A stretch of DNA of 64,000 nucleotides from Cytophagales bacterium (GTDB lineage Bacteria; Bacteroidota; Bacteroidia; Cytophagales; Spirosomataceae), in the NCBI GenBank assembly GCA_004292855.1, contig RDXN01000033.1, positions 1 to 64,000 of the forward strand. The letters are read 5' to 3'. The notes beneath the pieces were generated by a model that saw nothing but the letters and a program-made list of their open reading frames with translations, had not been told where the DNA came from and ran no database searches. The translations under genes were made by a program, and so were the position numbers. The first letter of the stretch is position 1. Every line of letters starts with the position of its first letter. Of the stretch, positions 16,877 through 25,763 are shown in pieces.

Positions 16877-17380
16877 ATGCAAGCCACAACCGATAACTGG
16901 ACCCTACACGCACTCGAAACGTACGACACGCAGGTGAAAACGATTCACCCGGCCATTCAGGACGAACTGGAACTCTACGTTCTCCGGGACTTGCTCGTTC
17001 GCTTCTCCGAACTTCCCCTTGAAACGGTGCAGCCGCTCAAAGAACACATGAACTATTTGTTAGACCGAATGACAACCAAAGGCCTGGACGGAATCAGTCG
17101 GCGTCGGGGGTTCAAGAGCCTGCAAGAAGAGTTTTACGCGCTGGTCGTAAAGCAGTTGAAGTGGAAAGAGGCCGGGTCATTGATCAAAATAGGCCGGATT
17201 GCCGGGCCGTTAGTTGCTTTGGTTATTGAGGTTATTGCCCGGTGGTTGAAGCTTTGGGACAGCGGGTTTATATTCTTCTTGCCCTTGTCTCTATTTTTCG
17301 GTGGAGCGTTTGGGCAGTATCTCGAAAAACGCCTGGCTCGTCAGGGACGCCTGTTTGGTGAAGTCCCCGAAACGTATTGA
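16877..17380 (+). CDS. Hypothetical membrane protein
   Basis: 167 residues from the ATG at 16877; the upstream part of the frame overlaps the YciI promoter side and is not protein-like. The first 95 residues look soluble and helical (IQDELELYVLRDLLVRFSEL). Two adjacent hydrophobic segments follow (IAGPLVALVIEVIARWL and FIFFLPLSLFFGGAFG), then a basic tail. No family recognised. Confidence 0.65.
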   Translation: MQATTDNWTLHALETYDTQVKTIHPAIQDELELYVLRDLLVRFSELPLETVQPLKEHMNYLLDRMTTKGLDGISRRRGFKSLQEEFYALVVKQLKWKEAGSLIKIGRIAGPLVALVIEVIARWLKLWDSGFIFFLPLSLFFGGAFGQYLEKRLARQGRLFGEVPETY

Positions 17381-17417
17381 TCGTATTCGTATCTTGTCCC
17401 CTAATAAACTCTGTTTT

Positions 17418-17792
17418 ATGCAACTCACTATTCCAACAGCCGAACGATTCAAATCATTGAAAAACACCATTGCAGGCTTCTTCAACGTAGAAGAAACACT
17501 AGCAGGAGTTGACTCTAGGGAGTTCTGGGCGAACGAACTTCTGCATATTCGGAAGACATACATCAATACCTTTCCCAGTAGTTTTCTTATAACCTGGCTA
17601 ATCTGCTTCAGCCCGTTAATGGAAGGAGCAGAACGGACTAGCTCTATCTTCTATTTGTTCAGGGACAGGCCGATTGTGTTCTTTTTTGGCTTGCTGGCAT
17701 TCACGTACAGCTCAGACCTATTGAAGCGTACAAGCTACTGGTTTGTGCGCTGGGTGATGGAAAAGCATCCCACTTTCTGTTCAATACCCTGA
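17418..17792 (+). CDS. Hypothetical membrane protein, possibly the broken front of a kinase gene
   Basis: 124 residues from the ATG at 17418. Two hydrophobic stretches are visible (SSFLITWLICFSPL and PIVFFFGLLAFTY). The frame ends at HPTFCSIP, inside the region where another frame encodes the start of a histidine-kinase domain. Composition is more A+T-rich than the kinase part. It may be an independent membrane protein or a remnant joined to the kinase fragment by a deletion. Confidence 0.5.
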   Translation: MQLTIPTAERFKSLKNTIAGFFNVEETLAGVDSREFWANELLHIRKTYINTFPSSFLITWLICFSPLMEGAERTSSIFYLFRDRPIVFFFGLLAFTYSSDLLKRTSYWFVRWVMEKHPTFCSIP

Positions 17793-18325
17793 ATAATCTC
17801 TATGGTACGGCCCTCACCGGCGACGCCGACCGCACGGCGGCTGGCATCGAGCAACTGTCGGGCGTGATGCGCCATATGGTCGAAGAGTCTAAGCGAGACC
17901 GCACGCCCATCGCCAAGGAGATTCGCTTTTTGGAAGACACCGTCGACCTGCACCGGATGCGGTTGCCCCGGCAGGAGAACATCCGGGTCAAGTCGGTGAT
18001 GGAATGGGACGAGCAGCCCACCCCCGACGGGCGTTCGGTGGAAATTGCGCCCTTGTTGTTGGTGAGTTTTATCGAAAACGCGTTCAAATACGGCATCAGC
18101 ATTAACGAGCCGTGCTTCGTAGAAACACGTTTGACGGTAGAGGAGGGGGTCTTGCGCTTTAGTTGCAGCAACAGTGTATTAATGCACAACCGGCTGGAAG
18201 CCAGCACGGGTACAGGTATCGACAATATCCGGCAGCGGCTCCAGTTGCTCTATGCTGGTAAACACAGCTTGGAAGTGGGGGAGCAGGAGGGGGTGTTTTC
18301 GGTTGAGTTGACCATGACGCTCTGA
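17762..18325 (+). pseudogene. LytS-type sensor histidine kinase fragment (C-terminal half)
   Basis: From about 17762 this frame encodes SHFLFNTLNNLYGTAL, the phosphoacceptor region of LytS/YehU-type kinases. It continues with RLPRQENIRV, the N box VSFIENAFKYG and the G-box region GTGIDNIRQRLQLLYAG, ending EGVFSVELTMTL. The usual INPHFLFN is altered to KASHFLFN. The frame is open back only to 17642 and has no good start, and the usual N-terminal membrane domain is absent. No LytTR response regulator follows. It is best read as a decayed gene, though a frameshift joining it to the membrane ORF before it is possible. Confidence 0.65.
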
Positions 18326-18401
18326 TATAGACCAAGTGAGTAACTTATTGCCAAAAATCGTTTAACCCTTTGATACAGTACGCTAAACTCACAAGACCAA
18401 C

Positions 18402-19235
18402 ATGGAAACAGTTACAAACACAACCCCACTCGACACGACCGCGACAAATTACCCGTCTATTAAGCAAGGATGGATACTGATACTCATCCTGATCGGCTGG
18501 ACCATCGCCGTGAGCCTTCCCCTCGGTATACCCATGTATCTCGCCAAAGAAAACGGAATTGATCTCTACGGCATTCCCGAGTTTCTAGCGTACGTGCTCT
18601 CGTTTTGGCTCACCATCCGCTACGCACAGAAACGCCGTTCCGACAAAACGCTGGCCTTTGGGGTGGTCCCGGTGGCCGTGTACCCGATAGCGGCTGTGGG
18701 CATGTTGGCCATTGGCGTACTGGCCGAACCGTTGATCACGGCAATTCCTCAGCCGGAGTGGCTGGAGAAGGCAATGGAGGAGATGTTTAACAAAAAGATC
18801 ATCATAACGGCAGTTTTGGCGGCCCCCATCCTGGAAGAGATTCTGCTCCGGGGTATTGTGCTCGACGGCTTCTTGAAACGCTATAGTCCCACAAAGGCAA
18901 TCATCTGGTCGGCGGTGCTGTTCGGGGTGATGCACCTGATTCCCCTACAGGCCCTGAACGCGTTTTTTCTAGGTCTGGCTATGGGGTGGGTCTACTATCG
19001 CACCTGCTCACTTTGGCCCGTCATTCTGATGCACTTCGTCAATAATGCGCTGAGTTCGTTGAGCTTTTTGTCCGACGACTCAAGCATCGACATCAGCGCA
19101 AACACAACCCGTCAGTTGATCGGCAACGACACAACCTATGGCCTGATACTAGCGGCCTGCGTGTTCGTCCTGTGGGGCTGCTATGTACTCATCAACCGCC
19201 TGACTCCTCACCGCATTGCCACCCGCTCGGTCTGA
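18402..19235 (+). CDS. CPBP-family intramembrane metalloprotease
   Basis: 277 residues with about seven hydrophobic segments. The CPBP (Abi, Rce1-like) motifs are complete: EEILLRG with Glu145, Glu146 and Arg150, FGVMH with His178, and HFVNN with His211 and Asn214. These residues build the metal-dependent active site within the membrane. Bacterial relatives process prenylated or bacteriocin-related peptides, or have unknown substrates. No peptide gene is seen alongside. Its 3' end overlaps the convergent glycosidase gene by 28 bases. Confidence 0.9.
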   Translation: METVTNTTPLDTTATNYPSIKQGWILILILIGWTIAVSLPLGIPMYLAKENGIDLYGIPEFLAYVLSFWLTIRYAQKRRSDKTLAFGVVPVAVYPIAAVGMLAIGVLAEPLITAIPQPEWLEKAMEEMFNKKIIITAVLAAPILEEILLRGIVLDGFLKRYSPTKAIIWSAVLFGVMHLIPLQALNAFFLGLAMGWVYYRTCSLWPVILMHFVNNALSSLSFLSDDSSIDISANTTRQLIGNDTTYGLILAACVFVLWGCYVLINRLTPHRIATRSV

Positions 19236-21874
19236 TAGGCGTACCAATACTCGATCAGGTCGGCCACCAGACCCGTCCAACCGGTTTGGTGAGCCGCCCC
19301 GAGACCCGCCCCCACGTCGCCGTGGAAATACTCGAAGAACAAGTACAGGTCTTTGAAATGCGGGTCGGTCTGGAACTTTTTTTCGGCACCAAAGGCCGGA
19401 ATAAGGCCCGTTTTGTCGTCGCGCCGAAAGATGTTGATCAACCGTTCGGACACCTGCACGGCGGCTTCCTTAATGCTCATCACCTGCCCGGAGTTGGTCG
19501 GGTATTCAACCTCGAAATCGTCGCCGTAGTATTGGTAAAACTTTAATAGTGAGTCAATTAAGAGGAAATTGACCGGGAACCAGACCGGTCCGCGCCAGTT
19601 GGAGTTGCCGCCAAACACGCTCGTTTCCGACTCTGCCGGGACATATTTGACCTGAAACACCTCGCCGTTCAGGGCGAACTGATAGGGTTGTTTCTCGTGG
19701 TATTTCGAGAGGGCGCGGATACCGTAGTCCGACAAAAATTCCGACTCGTCGAACATCCGTTTCAGGAGCATTTTCATGCGGTGCCCGCGCAGTAACGACA
19801 GCAGGTGCGTTTCGCCTTTGCCCGGCTCGTGCCAACGCGACACGAGCGACGCCAGATCGGGGCGGTTTTTCAACACCCACTCCAGCCGCCGTTTAAAATC
19901 GGGGAGTTTGTTGAGCAGTTCCTCATCCAGCACCTCCACGGCAAACAAGGGAATCAACCCCACCATCGACCGAATTTTGAGCAGCCGGGCGTTGTTGTCG
20001 GGCGTGTGGAGCACGTCGTAGTAGAACTGATCTTCCTCGTCCCAAAGGCTAATGTGCTGTTTGCCTAGGTTGTTCATGGCCGAGGCAATGTGCAGGAAGT
20101 GCTCGAAAAACTTGCTCGCCATATCCTGATACGAAGGCCGTGTAATGGCAATTTCGCACGAGATTCGGAGCATATTCAGCGTGTACATGGCCATCCAGCC
20201 CGTACCGTCGGCCTGCTCAATGCGCCCGCCCATCGGCAGGGGTTGGCTCCGGTCGAACACCCCGATGTTGTCGAGGCCGAGGAACCCCCCGCCGAAGATG
20301 TTGTTGCCCGCAACGTCTTTGCGGTTCACCCACCACGTAAAATTGAGCAGCAGCTTGTGGAAGACCCGCTCCAGAAACGCGATGTCGCCCACGCCGTTCA
20401 TCTGCTTGTCGATCTCGTAGACCTTCCACGTTGCCCAGGCATGCACGGGCGGGTTCACGTCCGAGAAATTCCACTCGTAAGCCGGAATCTGCCCATTGGG
20501 GTGCATGTAGTACTCCCGCAGAATAACCGCCAGTTGACGCTTGGCAAAATGAGGGTCGAGCCGGGCGAGAGTGAGCGTGTGAAACGCCAGGTCCCAGGCC
20601 GCAAACCAGGGGTACTCCCACTTGTCGGGCATACTCAGGATGTTGGCCGTGTACATGTGCCGCCAGCTTTCATTGCGCGGGTACACGCGCCCCTGAAACG
20701 GCACCGGCATTTTGGGGTCGCCCTTGAGCCACTCGTTGATGTTGTAATAATAAAACTGCTTGTTCCAGAGCATACCCGCGTAGGCCTGCCGCTGAATATT
20801 CAGCAGTTCGGTGTTCTCCACGTTCTGTTGCAAGCCGCCATAAAATAGGTTGGCCTCGTGTTGACGGGCGTCAAAGATCGTGTCAAAATCGTCGAACGGC
20901 TTGCTCAGGGTCGTATTTTGGCTGAACCGCAGCCGAATCGTGACCGACTCACCCGCCGGAATCACGCGGGCATACTGTGCCGAGGCTTTCGTGCCAATGT
21001 GGTTCGGATTGATGGCGTTAGCCTTGCCACCAACCACGTAATCATTGATACCGTCTTTTGGAAAAGCCGTTGTGTTTGGCCGCCCGTAGAGCCGTTCGGT
21101 GTTGGTCTCGTTCTCGCAAAATAACAGGTCGTCGGCCCCCTCGCAGTAGAACTTGTACTTACCTAACTGCTTATGATTCACCTCGATCTGATTGTTCGAG
21201 ATACCCGTCAGCATGGGCCGGGTGTTGTATTGCTCGTACCCCCACGACCACGTATTCCGAAACCAGAGCGTTGGCAACAACGTAATGGGAGCGGCCTCGG
21301 CAGCACGGTTATGGGCCGTGATTTTCACCAGCCAGTCGTTCTGATCGGCCTTGGCATATTCTATAAACACGTCGAAATATTCGTCCTTGTCGAAAATGCC
21401 GGTGTCGATCAACTCGAATTCCGGCTCCTGCCGGGACCGGCGCATCGTTTCGATCACGAGCCGATTGTAGGGAAACTCCTGCTGCGGATACTTGTAAAGC
21501 ATCTTCATGTAGGAGTGCGTGGGCGTGCTGTCGAGGTAGTAATACAGTTCCTTTACATCCTCACCGTGGTTACCTTCCGGCCCGGCCAACCCAAAATAAC
21601 GCTCTTTCAGAATATTATCGCGGTGGTTCCAGAGCGACAGGGCAAAGCAAACGTGCCCTTTGTTGTCCGAAATGCCACCGATGCCTTCCTCGCCCCAGCG
21701 GTAGGCCCGCGAACGGGCCATGTCGTGCGTGACGTTGTTCCAGGCATCACCGTAAGGGCTATAATCCTCGCGGACGGTTCCCCAGGCACGGTCGGTTAGG
21801 TAGGGTCCCCATTTTTTCCAGCCCTTATTGTCGGGGCGGTCGTATATGCGTAATTTCTCAGCGTCAGCACTCAT
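19208..21874 (-). CDS. Large GH63-like glycosidase (MGH1-type)
   Basis: 888 residues from the ATG at 21874 (MSADAEKLRIYD); an in-frame start at 21913 is possible. The N-terminal part has DRAWGTVREDYSPYGDAW and DNKGHVCFALSLWNH; the (alpha/alpha)6-barrel part has the strongly conserved KWEYPWFAAWDLAFHTL, AYEWNFSDVNPPVHAWATW and SNWRGPVWFPVNFLLI. This pattern is that of GH63 and mannosylglycerate-hydrolase-like enzymes, which invert alpha-glucosidic or related bonds. There is no signal peptide, so it should act in the cytoplasm, possibly on storage or compatible-solute glycosides. The substrate cannot be read from sequence. Confidence 0.85.
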   Translation of the reverse strand: MSADAEKLRIYDRPDNKGWKKWGPYLTDRAWGTVREDYSPYGDAWNNVTHDMARSRAYRWGEEGIGGISDNKGHVCFALSLWNHRDNILKERYFGLAGPEGNHGEDVKELYYYLDSTPTHSYMKMLYKYPQQEFPYNRLVIETMRRSRQEPEFELIDTGIFDKDEYFDVFIEYAKADQNDWLVKITAHNRAAEAAPITLLPTLWFRNTWSWGYEQYNTRPMLTGISNNQIEVNHKQLGKYKFYCEGADDLLFCENETNTERLYGRPNTTAFPKDGINDYVVGGKANAINPNHIGTKASAQYARVIPAGESVTIRLRFSQNTTLSKPFDDFDTIFDARQHEANLFYGGLQQNVENTELLNIQRQAYAGMLWNKQFYYYNINEWLKGDPKMPVPFQGRVYPRNESWRHMYTANILSMPDKWEYPWFAAWDLAFHTLTLARLDPHFAKRQLAVILREYYMHPNGQIPAYEWNFSDVNPPVHAWATWKVYEIDKQMNGVGDIAFLERVFHKLLLNFTWWVNRKDVAGNNIFGGGFLGLDNIGVFDRSQPLPMGGRIEQADGTGWMAMYTLNMLRISCEIAITRPSYQDMASKFFEHFLHIASAMNNLGKQHISLWDEEDQFYYDVLHTPDNNARLLKIRSMVGLIPLFAVEVLDEELLNKLPDFKRRLEWVLKNRPDLASLVSRWHEPGKGETHLLSLLRGHRMKMLLKRMFDESEFLSDYGIRALSKYHEKQPYQFALNGEVFQVKYVPAESETSVFGGNSNWRGPVWFPVNFLLIDSLLKFYQYYGDDFEVEYPTNSGQVMSIKEAAVQVSERLINIFRRDDKTGLIPAFGAEKKFQTDPHFKDLYLFFEYFHGDVGAGLGAAHQTGWTGLVADLIEYWYAYQTERVAMR

Positions 21875-21966
21875 AGTCAAGATCTGCGTGGCGATTAAAC
21901 CCGGCAGTTTCATGGTGGTTGAACGCCCAAAGATACATCGTGCTGCGGTAGTTCAGGGACAATTTT

Positions 21967-21974
21967 TACTTTTG
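21967..21974 (+). promoter_or_regulatory. Putative -7 box (TACTTTTG)
   Basis: Matches TAnnTTTG and lies 31 bases before the GTG start of the gluconate-dehydrogenase-subunit-like gene. Confidence 0.35.
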
Positions 21975-22005
21975 CGGGCAGTACGCATTCCCCATATTAG
22001 CATCT

Positions 22006-22557
22006 GTGCAACGACGAAACGCACTCAAAACGGTTGCCGCAACGCTCGGTGGCCTGTTAATCCTACCCGCCTGGGCCGACCGTTGGACGCCCCAAACGGT
22101 ACAATTCGCCCCTGCGGGCAAACGGCTGCTGTCGGCTACCGAAGTTGATTTACTGGCCGAAATCACGGAGACAATCATCCCGGCCACGAAAACAGCAAAC
22201 CCGCCTAAAACCGAGATTCCGGGGGCGAGGGCGTTGCGGGTTCATCAATTTGTGGAGAAAATGGTGGCCGATTGTTACGACAAAGCGGCCGGAGAACTGC
22301 TCCGCAAAGGCCTGAATTCGGGCGTCGACGAAATGGCGCAGACTGTGACCGGCAAGCCGTTTCTGGAAGGCGACGCAGCCCAGCGGCTCGACGTACTGAA
22401 GCAACTAAGTACCTCGACCGATGCCACCCAGAAGAACTTTCTGGCCCTCGTGAAATCCCTGACTATTCGCGGCTACATGTCCTCCGAATACGTCATGACC
22501 AATATCACTCACTACGAAATGGCCCCAGCCCGGTATAATGGCTGCGCAAAAGTATGA
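22006..22557 (+). CDS. Gluconate 2-dehydrogenase subunit 3-family protein
   Basis: 183 residues with a GTG start; no upstream ATG is in frame. A Tat-type signal opens the protein (MQRRNALKTVAATLGG, then LLILPAWA). The domain shows LLAEITETIIPATKTANPP, typical of this family, and ends with THYEMAPARYNGC. In related bacteria this small subunit is exported through Tat with its flavoprotein partner and probably helps that partner to fold or pass electrons. The stop codon overlaps the ATG of the GMC oxidoreductase (ATGA), a sign of coupled translation. Confidence 0.9.
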   Translation: MQRRNALKTVAATLGGLLILPAWADRWTPQTVQFAPAGKRLLSATEVDLLAEITETIIPATKTANPPKTEIPGARALRVHQFVEKMVADCYDKAAGELLRKGLNSGVDEMAQTVTGKPFLEGDAAQRLDVLKQLSTSTDATQKNFLALVKSLTIRGYMSSEYVMTNITHYEMAPARYNGCAKV

Positions 22558-24296
22558 CCAACTTTAACATCGACGCCGTAGCCCAGAATACCGGAACGCC
22601 GGACCGATTCGACGCCATCGTTGTCGGCTCCGGCATTAGCGGGGGGTGGGCCGCTAAAGAACTTACTGGCAAGGGTTTGCGCACACTTGTGCTTGAGCGG
22701 GGCCGCGATGTGCAGCACGTGACCGACTACCCCACCACCATGATGCAGCCCTGGGAGTTTGAACACCGCAACCAACTCACGCGCGAGGTGCGCGAGGCCA
22801 ACCCCATCATCAGCAAGTGTTACGCGTTTTATGAGGGCACCGAACAGTTTTTCGTGAAAGACGCCGAACACCCCTACGTACAAGCTAAACCGTTCGACTG
22901 GATTCGGGGCTATCAGGTGGGGGGCAAGTCGCTCATGTGGGCGCGGCAAACCCAGCGGTGGAGCGATTTTGACTTTGACGGCCCGGCCCGCGACGGCTTT
23001 GCGGTCGATTGGCCCATCCGCTATGCCGATTTGGCCCCGTGGTATAGCCATGTGGAGAAGTTCGCGGGGATTTCGGGCAACAAAGACGGCCTCGCCAGCC
23101 TGCCCGATGGCGAGTTTCTGCCCCCGCACGACTGGAACTGTGTCGAGAAACATTTCCAACAGAAAATAGCGGGTAAATATGCCGACCGGCACGTGATTAT
23201 GGGTCGGGCGGCCCACATCACCAAGCCCCAACCCATTCACCTCGAACAGGGTCGGGCACAATGTCAACACCGCACCATTTGCGAGCGGGGTTGCCCGTAT
23301 GGCGGCTATTTCAGCAGTAATTCGAGCACGATTCCCTGGGCCATGCGCAGCGGAAAAATGACCCTGCGGCCACACTCGGTTGTGCATTCGATTATTTACG
23401 ACGATGCCAAACGCCGGGCCGTGGGGGTGCGGGTAATCGACGCGCAAACGAAAGAGATGCAGGAGTTTTATGCCCGCGTTATTTTCGTGAACGCTGCCGC
23501 CCTCAACACCAACCTGATCCTGCTCAACTCAACCTCGAACCGCTTCCCCAACGGTCTCGGCAACGACAGCGGCACGCTGGGCAAATACGTGGCGTTCCAC
23601 AATTACCGGGGGGGGATCTCTGCCGAGTTCGACGGGATGCTCGACGTGAAAACCGACGGACGCCGACCTAACAGCCCTTACATTCCGCGATTCCGTAACC
23701 TGCTCAAACAAGAACAGAGCGGCCCGGCGTCCGGGTTTTTGCGGGGGTATGCCGCCGGGTTCAGTGCCAACCGCCACGCCCGCGCCGACCAAAGCGGACT
23801 GGGGGCCGACCTGAAACAGAGTTTGTTTGCCCCCAAGCTCGAAGGCTGGCGCGTAGGCTCGCACATGATGGGCGAAACCCTCCCCAAAGAAACCAATTTC
23901 GTGGCCCTCGACCCGAACAAGAAAGACCCGTTCGGGATTCCCCAGTTGGCGATCTCCGTCGACTACGACGAGAACGACAACAAAATGGTGAAGGATTACC
24001 AGGAGCAGATGACCGAGATGTTTACCGTGGCGGGGTTCACCAACATCCGGGTTCGCGACGATCACCGCACACCCGGCCTTGATATTCACGAGATGGGGGG
24101 CGTCAGGATGGGTCGCGACCCAAAAACGTCGATGCTGAACCGGATGAATCAGCTACATGCCTGCAAAAACGTGTTCGTTACCGACGGAGCCTGTATGACT
24201 TCGACCTCTACGCAAAACCCCTCGCTCACCTACATGGCACTCACGGCCCGCGCCGTCGATTACGCCGTGAAAGCCATTAAAAACGGGTGGGTATAG
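22554..24296 (+). CDS. GMC-family oxidoreductase
   Basis: 580 residues. The FAD site is FDAIVVGSGISGGWAAKELT (18-37), followed by LVLERG. The GMC features continue with YQVGGKSLMWARQTQRWSDF, C-rich ERGCPYGGYF, and the C-terminal MGGVRMGRDPKTS and STQNPSLTYMALTARAVDYA, which hold the catalytic His/Asn region. Family members oxidise sugars or alcohols; with the subunit-3 partner this type is often described as a periplasmic sugar or polyol dehydrogenase. It has no signal of its own, so it probably hitch-hikes with the Tat-bearing partner. The electron acceptor, often a cytochrome c, is not encoded nearby. Confidence 0.92.
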   Translation: MTNFNIDAVAQNTGTPDRFDAIVVGSGISGGWAAKELTGKGLRTLVLERGRDVQHVTDYPTTMMQPWEFEHRNQLTREVREANPIISKCYAFYEGTEQFFVKDAEHPYVQAKPFDWIRGYQVGGKSLMWARQTQRWSDFDFDGPARDGFAVDWPIRYADLAPWYSHVEKFAGISGNKDGLASLPDGEFLPPHDWNCVEKHFQQKIAGKYADRHVIMGRAAHITKPQPIHLEQGRAQCQHRTICERGCPYGGYFSSNSSTIPWAMRSGKMTLRPHSVVHSIIYDDAKRRAVGVRVIDAQTKEMQEFYARVIFVNAAALNTNLILLNSTSNRFPNGLGNDSGTLGKYVAFHNYRGGISAEFDGMLDVKTDGRRPNSPYIPRFRNLLKQEQSGPASGFLRGYAAGFSANRHARADQSGLGADLKQSLFAPKLEGWRVGSHMMGETLPKETNFVALDPNKKDPFGIPQLAISVDYDENDNKMVKDYQEQMTEMFTVAGFTNIRVRDDHRTPGLDIHEMGGVRMGRDPKTSMLNRMNQLHACKNVFVTDGACMTSTSTQNPSLTYMALTARAVDYAVKAIKNGWV

Positions 24297-24308
24297 AGCG
24301 TATGATTC

Positions 24309-24749
24309 TTATAGCAGCGGAGTAAAACCACCCGCATTGATCTGCTCAACCGGCACATCACCCTCGACAAGCTCGCGCAACTCGCTCAGAGCGAGTTGAA
24401 TAGTACGGGTGTTGTTACGGGCAATACCAGCGGCCAACGCCACGGCCAATGCCCCGATATTGAGCGCGGCAAACGAATTAGTCGTATCGCGAAGAATTTC
24501 CGATGCCCGTTCGAGGAGTCGTAATGTTGTCGAAAACGTAGAGTTGGCGGGTTCGCTCAGGAGCAGGTACGACCGTTCGTCTATATCCTGAGCACGAGTC
24601 AGCAAACTGTTTTGGTACGCATTCAGGTCGAAATGTTGCACGGTGTTCAGCATAGACCAATGCGTTGCCTGCCAAACCGCGAGCGTCCGGGCAATTTCCC
24701 GCCAAACCTGGGCTATCTCGGAAAGTTGTATGCGGGTAAGTTCGCCCAT
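24309..24749 (-). CDS. Hypothetical helical protein
   Basis: 146 residues, almost entirely predicted helix, with a hydrophobic patch at about 95-110 (ALNIGALAVALAAGIARN) that could be buried or membrane-associated. There is no signal peptide and no recognised domain. It is convergent with the GMC gene, 12 bases apart, with no obvious terminator between. Confidence 0.6.
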   Translation of the reverse strand: MGELTRIQLSEIAQVWREIARTLAVWQATHWSMLNTVQHFDLNAYQNSLLTRAQDIDERSYLLLSEPANSTFSTTLRLLERASEILRDTTNSFAALNIGALAVALAAGIARNNTRTIQLALSELRELVEGDVPVEQINAGGFTPLL

Positions 24750-24832
24750 TGGTTCTATATACTGACAAGGACAGCAATGTAATTAACTATCTGGCAACTA
24801 ACAAGGGTTCATGAGAAGTTTTGACTGAACGG

Positions 24833-24840
24833 TAGCTTTG
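24833..24840 (+). promoter_or_regulatory. Putative -7 box (TAGCTTTG)
   Basis: Matches TAnnTTTG and lies 35 bases before the uvsE start codon. Confidence 0.35.
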
Positions 24841-24875
24841 TCAAACCTCAACTCACGAATTAGAGTTGATAAGGA

Positions 24876-25763
24876 ATGATTGCTGCTCCATCCAATGTTG
24901 GTTATGCCTGTATTAACCTGACACTTCAGGCCGAAAAAATCACTACCACGCGGGGAATGATAAAAAAAACATTCACCGAAAAAGGGGTACAGTATGCCTC
25001 GCAGTTGGCCCTCCAGAACGTGCAGGACTTGCTGAAAGTGGTCGACTGGAATCTCGAACACGGTTTTCGGCTCTTCCGCGTTACCTCCGACCTGTTCCCC
25101 TGGGCCTCGGAATATTCGATCAACCAACTTCCCGACTTTGTCGAAATTCGGGCTATTTTGGAGGAAATTGGGGCGCGGCCTATTCGGCTTACGGTCCACC
25201 CCGGCCCATTCAATCATTTGGCTGGTCAGGGTAAGGTGCTCGACAACACGATTGTCGACCTCGAATATCACTCGGAAGTCTTCGACCTGATGGGCCTCAA
25301 ACCCTCGCACTGGAACAAAATCAACATTCACGCCGGGGGCACCTACGGTGACAAAAGTGCTACGCTGAACCGGTTTGCCCAGAACTTCGGGAAGCTCTCC
25401 GAAAAGCTGCGTGCCCGCCTGACCGTTGAGAACGACGACCGCCCTACGCTCTACTCCGTCCGCGACCTGACCGAGTTGCACGAGCGCATCGGCACACCCA
25501 TCGTGTTCGACTATTTTCACCACTCGCTCCACCCCGACGGCATGACCGAAGAGGAAGCGTTTATAATGGCCTACGACACCTGGGACGTCCGGCCCGTGTT
25601 TCACTACTCCGACTCGCGACAGGAACGTGAAGATCCCAAAGCCCGGCGCGAAGCCCACGCCGATTGGCTCTACTCACCCGCCAACACCTATGGCCGGGAG
25701 GTCGACATCGTGTTTGAATCCAAAATGAAGGAGCTATCCATTATGCGAATGCGGGGCGAATAA
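24876..25763 (+). CDS. uvsE: UV damage endonuclease (UvsE/UVDE)
   Basis: 295 residues, the usual length. UVDE nicks DNA 5' of UV photoproducts and starts an alternative excision repair. The TIM-barrel motifs are clear: NVGYACINLTLQ at the start, FRLFRVTSDLFPWASE, LTVHPGPFNHLAGQ, NKINIHAGGTYGDK, LTVENDDRPTLYSV, PIVFDYFHHSLHPDGM and FHYSDSR. His and Glu residues within these bind the metal cluster. The 3' end overlaps the convergent BtuF-like gene by 23 bases. No other repair gene is adjacent. Confidence 0.95.
   Translation: MIAAPSNVGYACINLTLQAEKITTTRGMIKKTFTEKGVQYASQLALQNVQDLLKVVDWNLEHGFRLFRVTSDLFPWASEYSINQLPDFVEIRAILEEIGARPIRLTVHPGPFNHLAGQGKVLDNTIVDLEYHSEVFDLMGLKPSHWNKINIHAGGTYGDKSATLNRFAQNFGKLSEKLRARLTVENDDRPTLYSVRDLTELHERIGTPIVFDYFHHSLHPDGMTEEEAFIMAYDTWDVRPVFHYSDSRQEREDPKARREAHADWLYSPANTYGREVDIVFESKMKELSIMRMRGE

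Noticed and set aside
20090-20848. Plus-strand frames inside the glycosidase gene
   Set aside because: Shadow frames of a well-conserved glycosidase on the other strand; no start context and no recognisable product.
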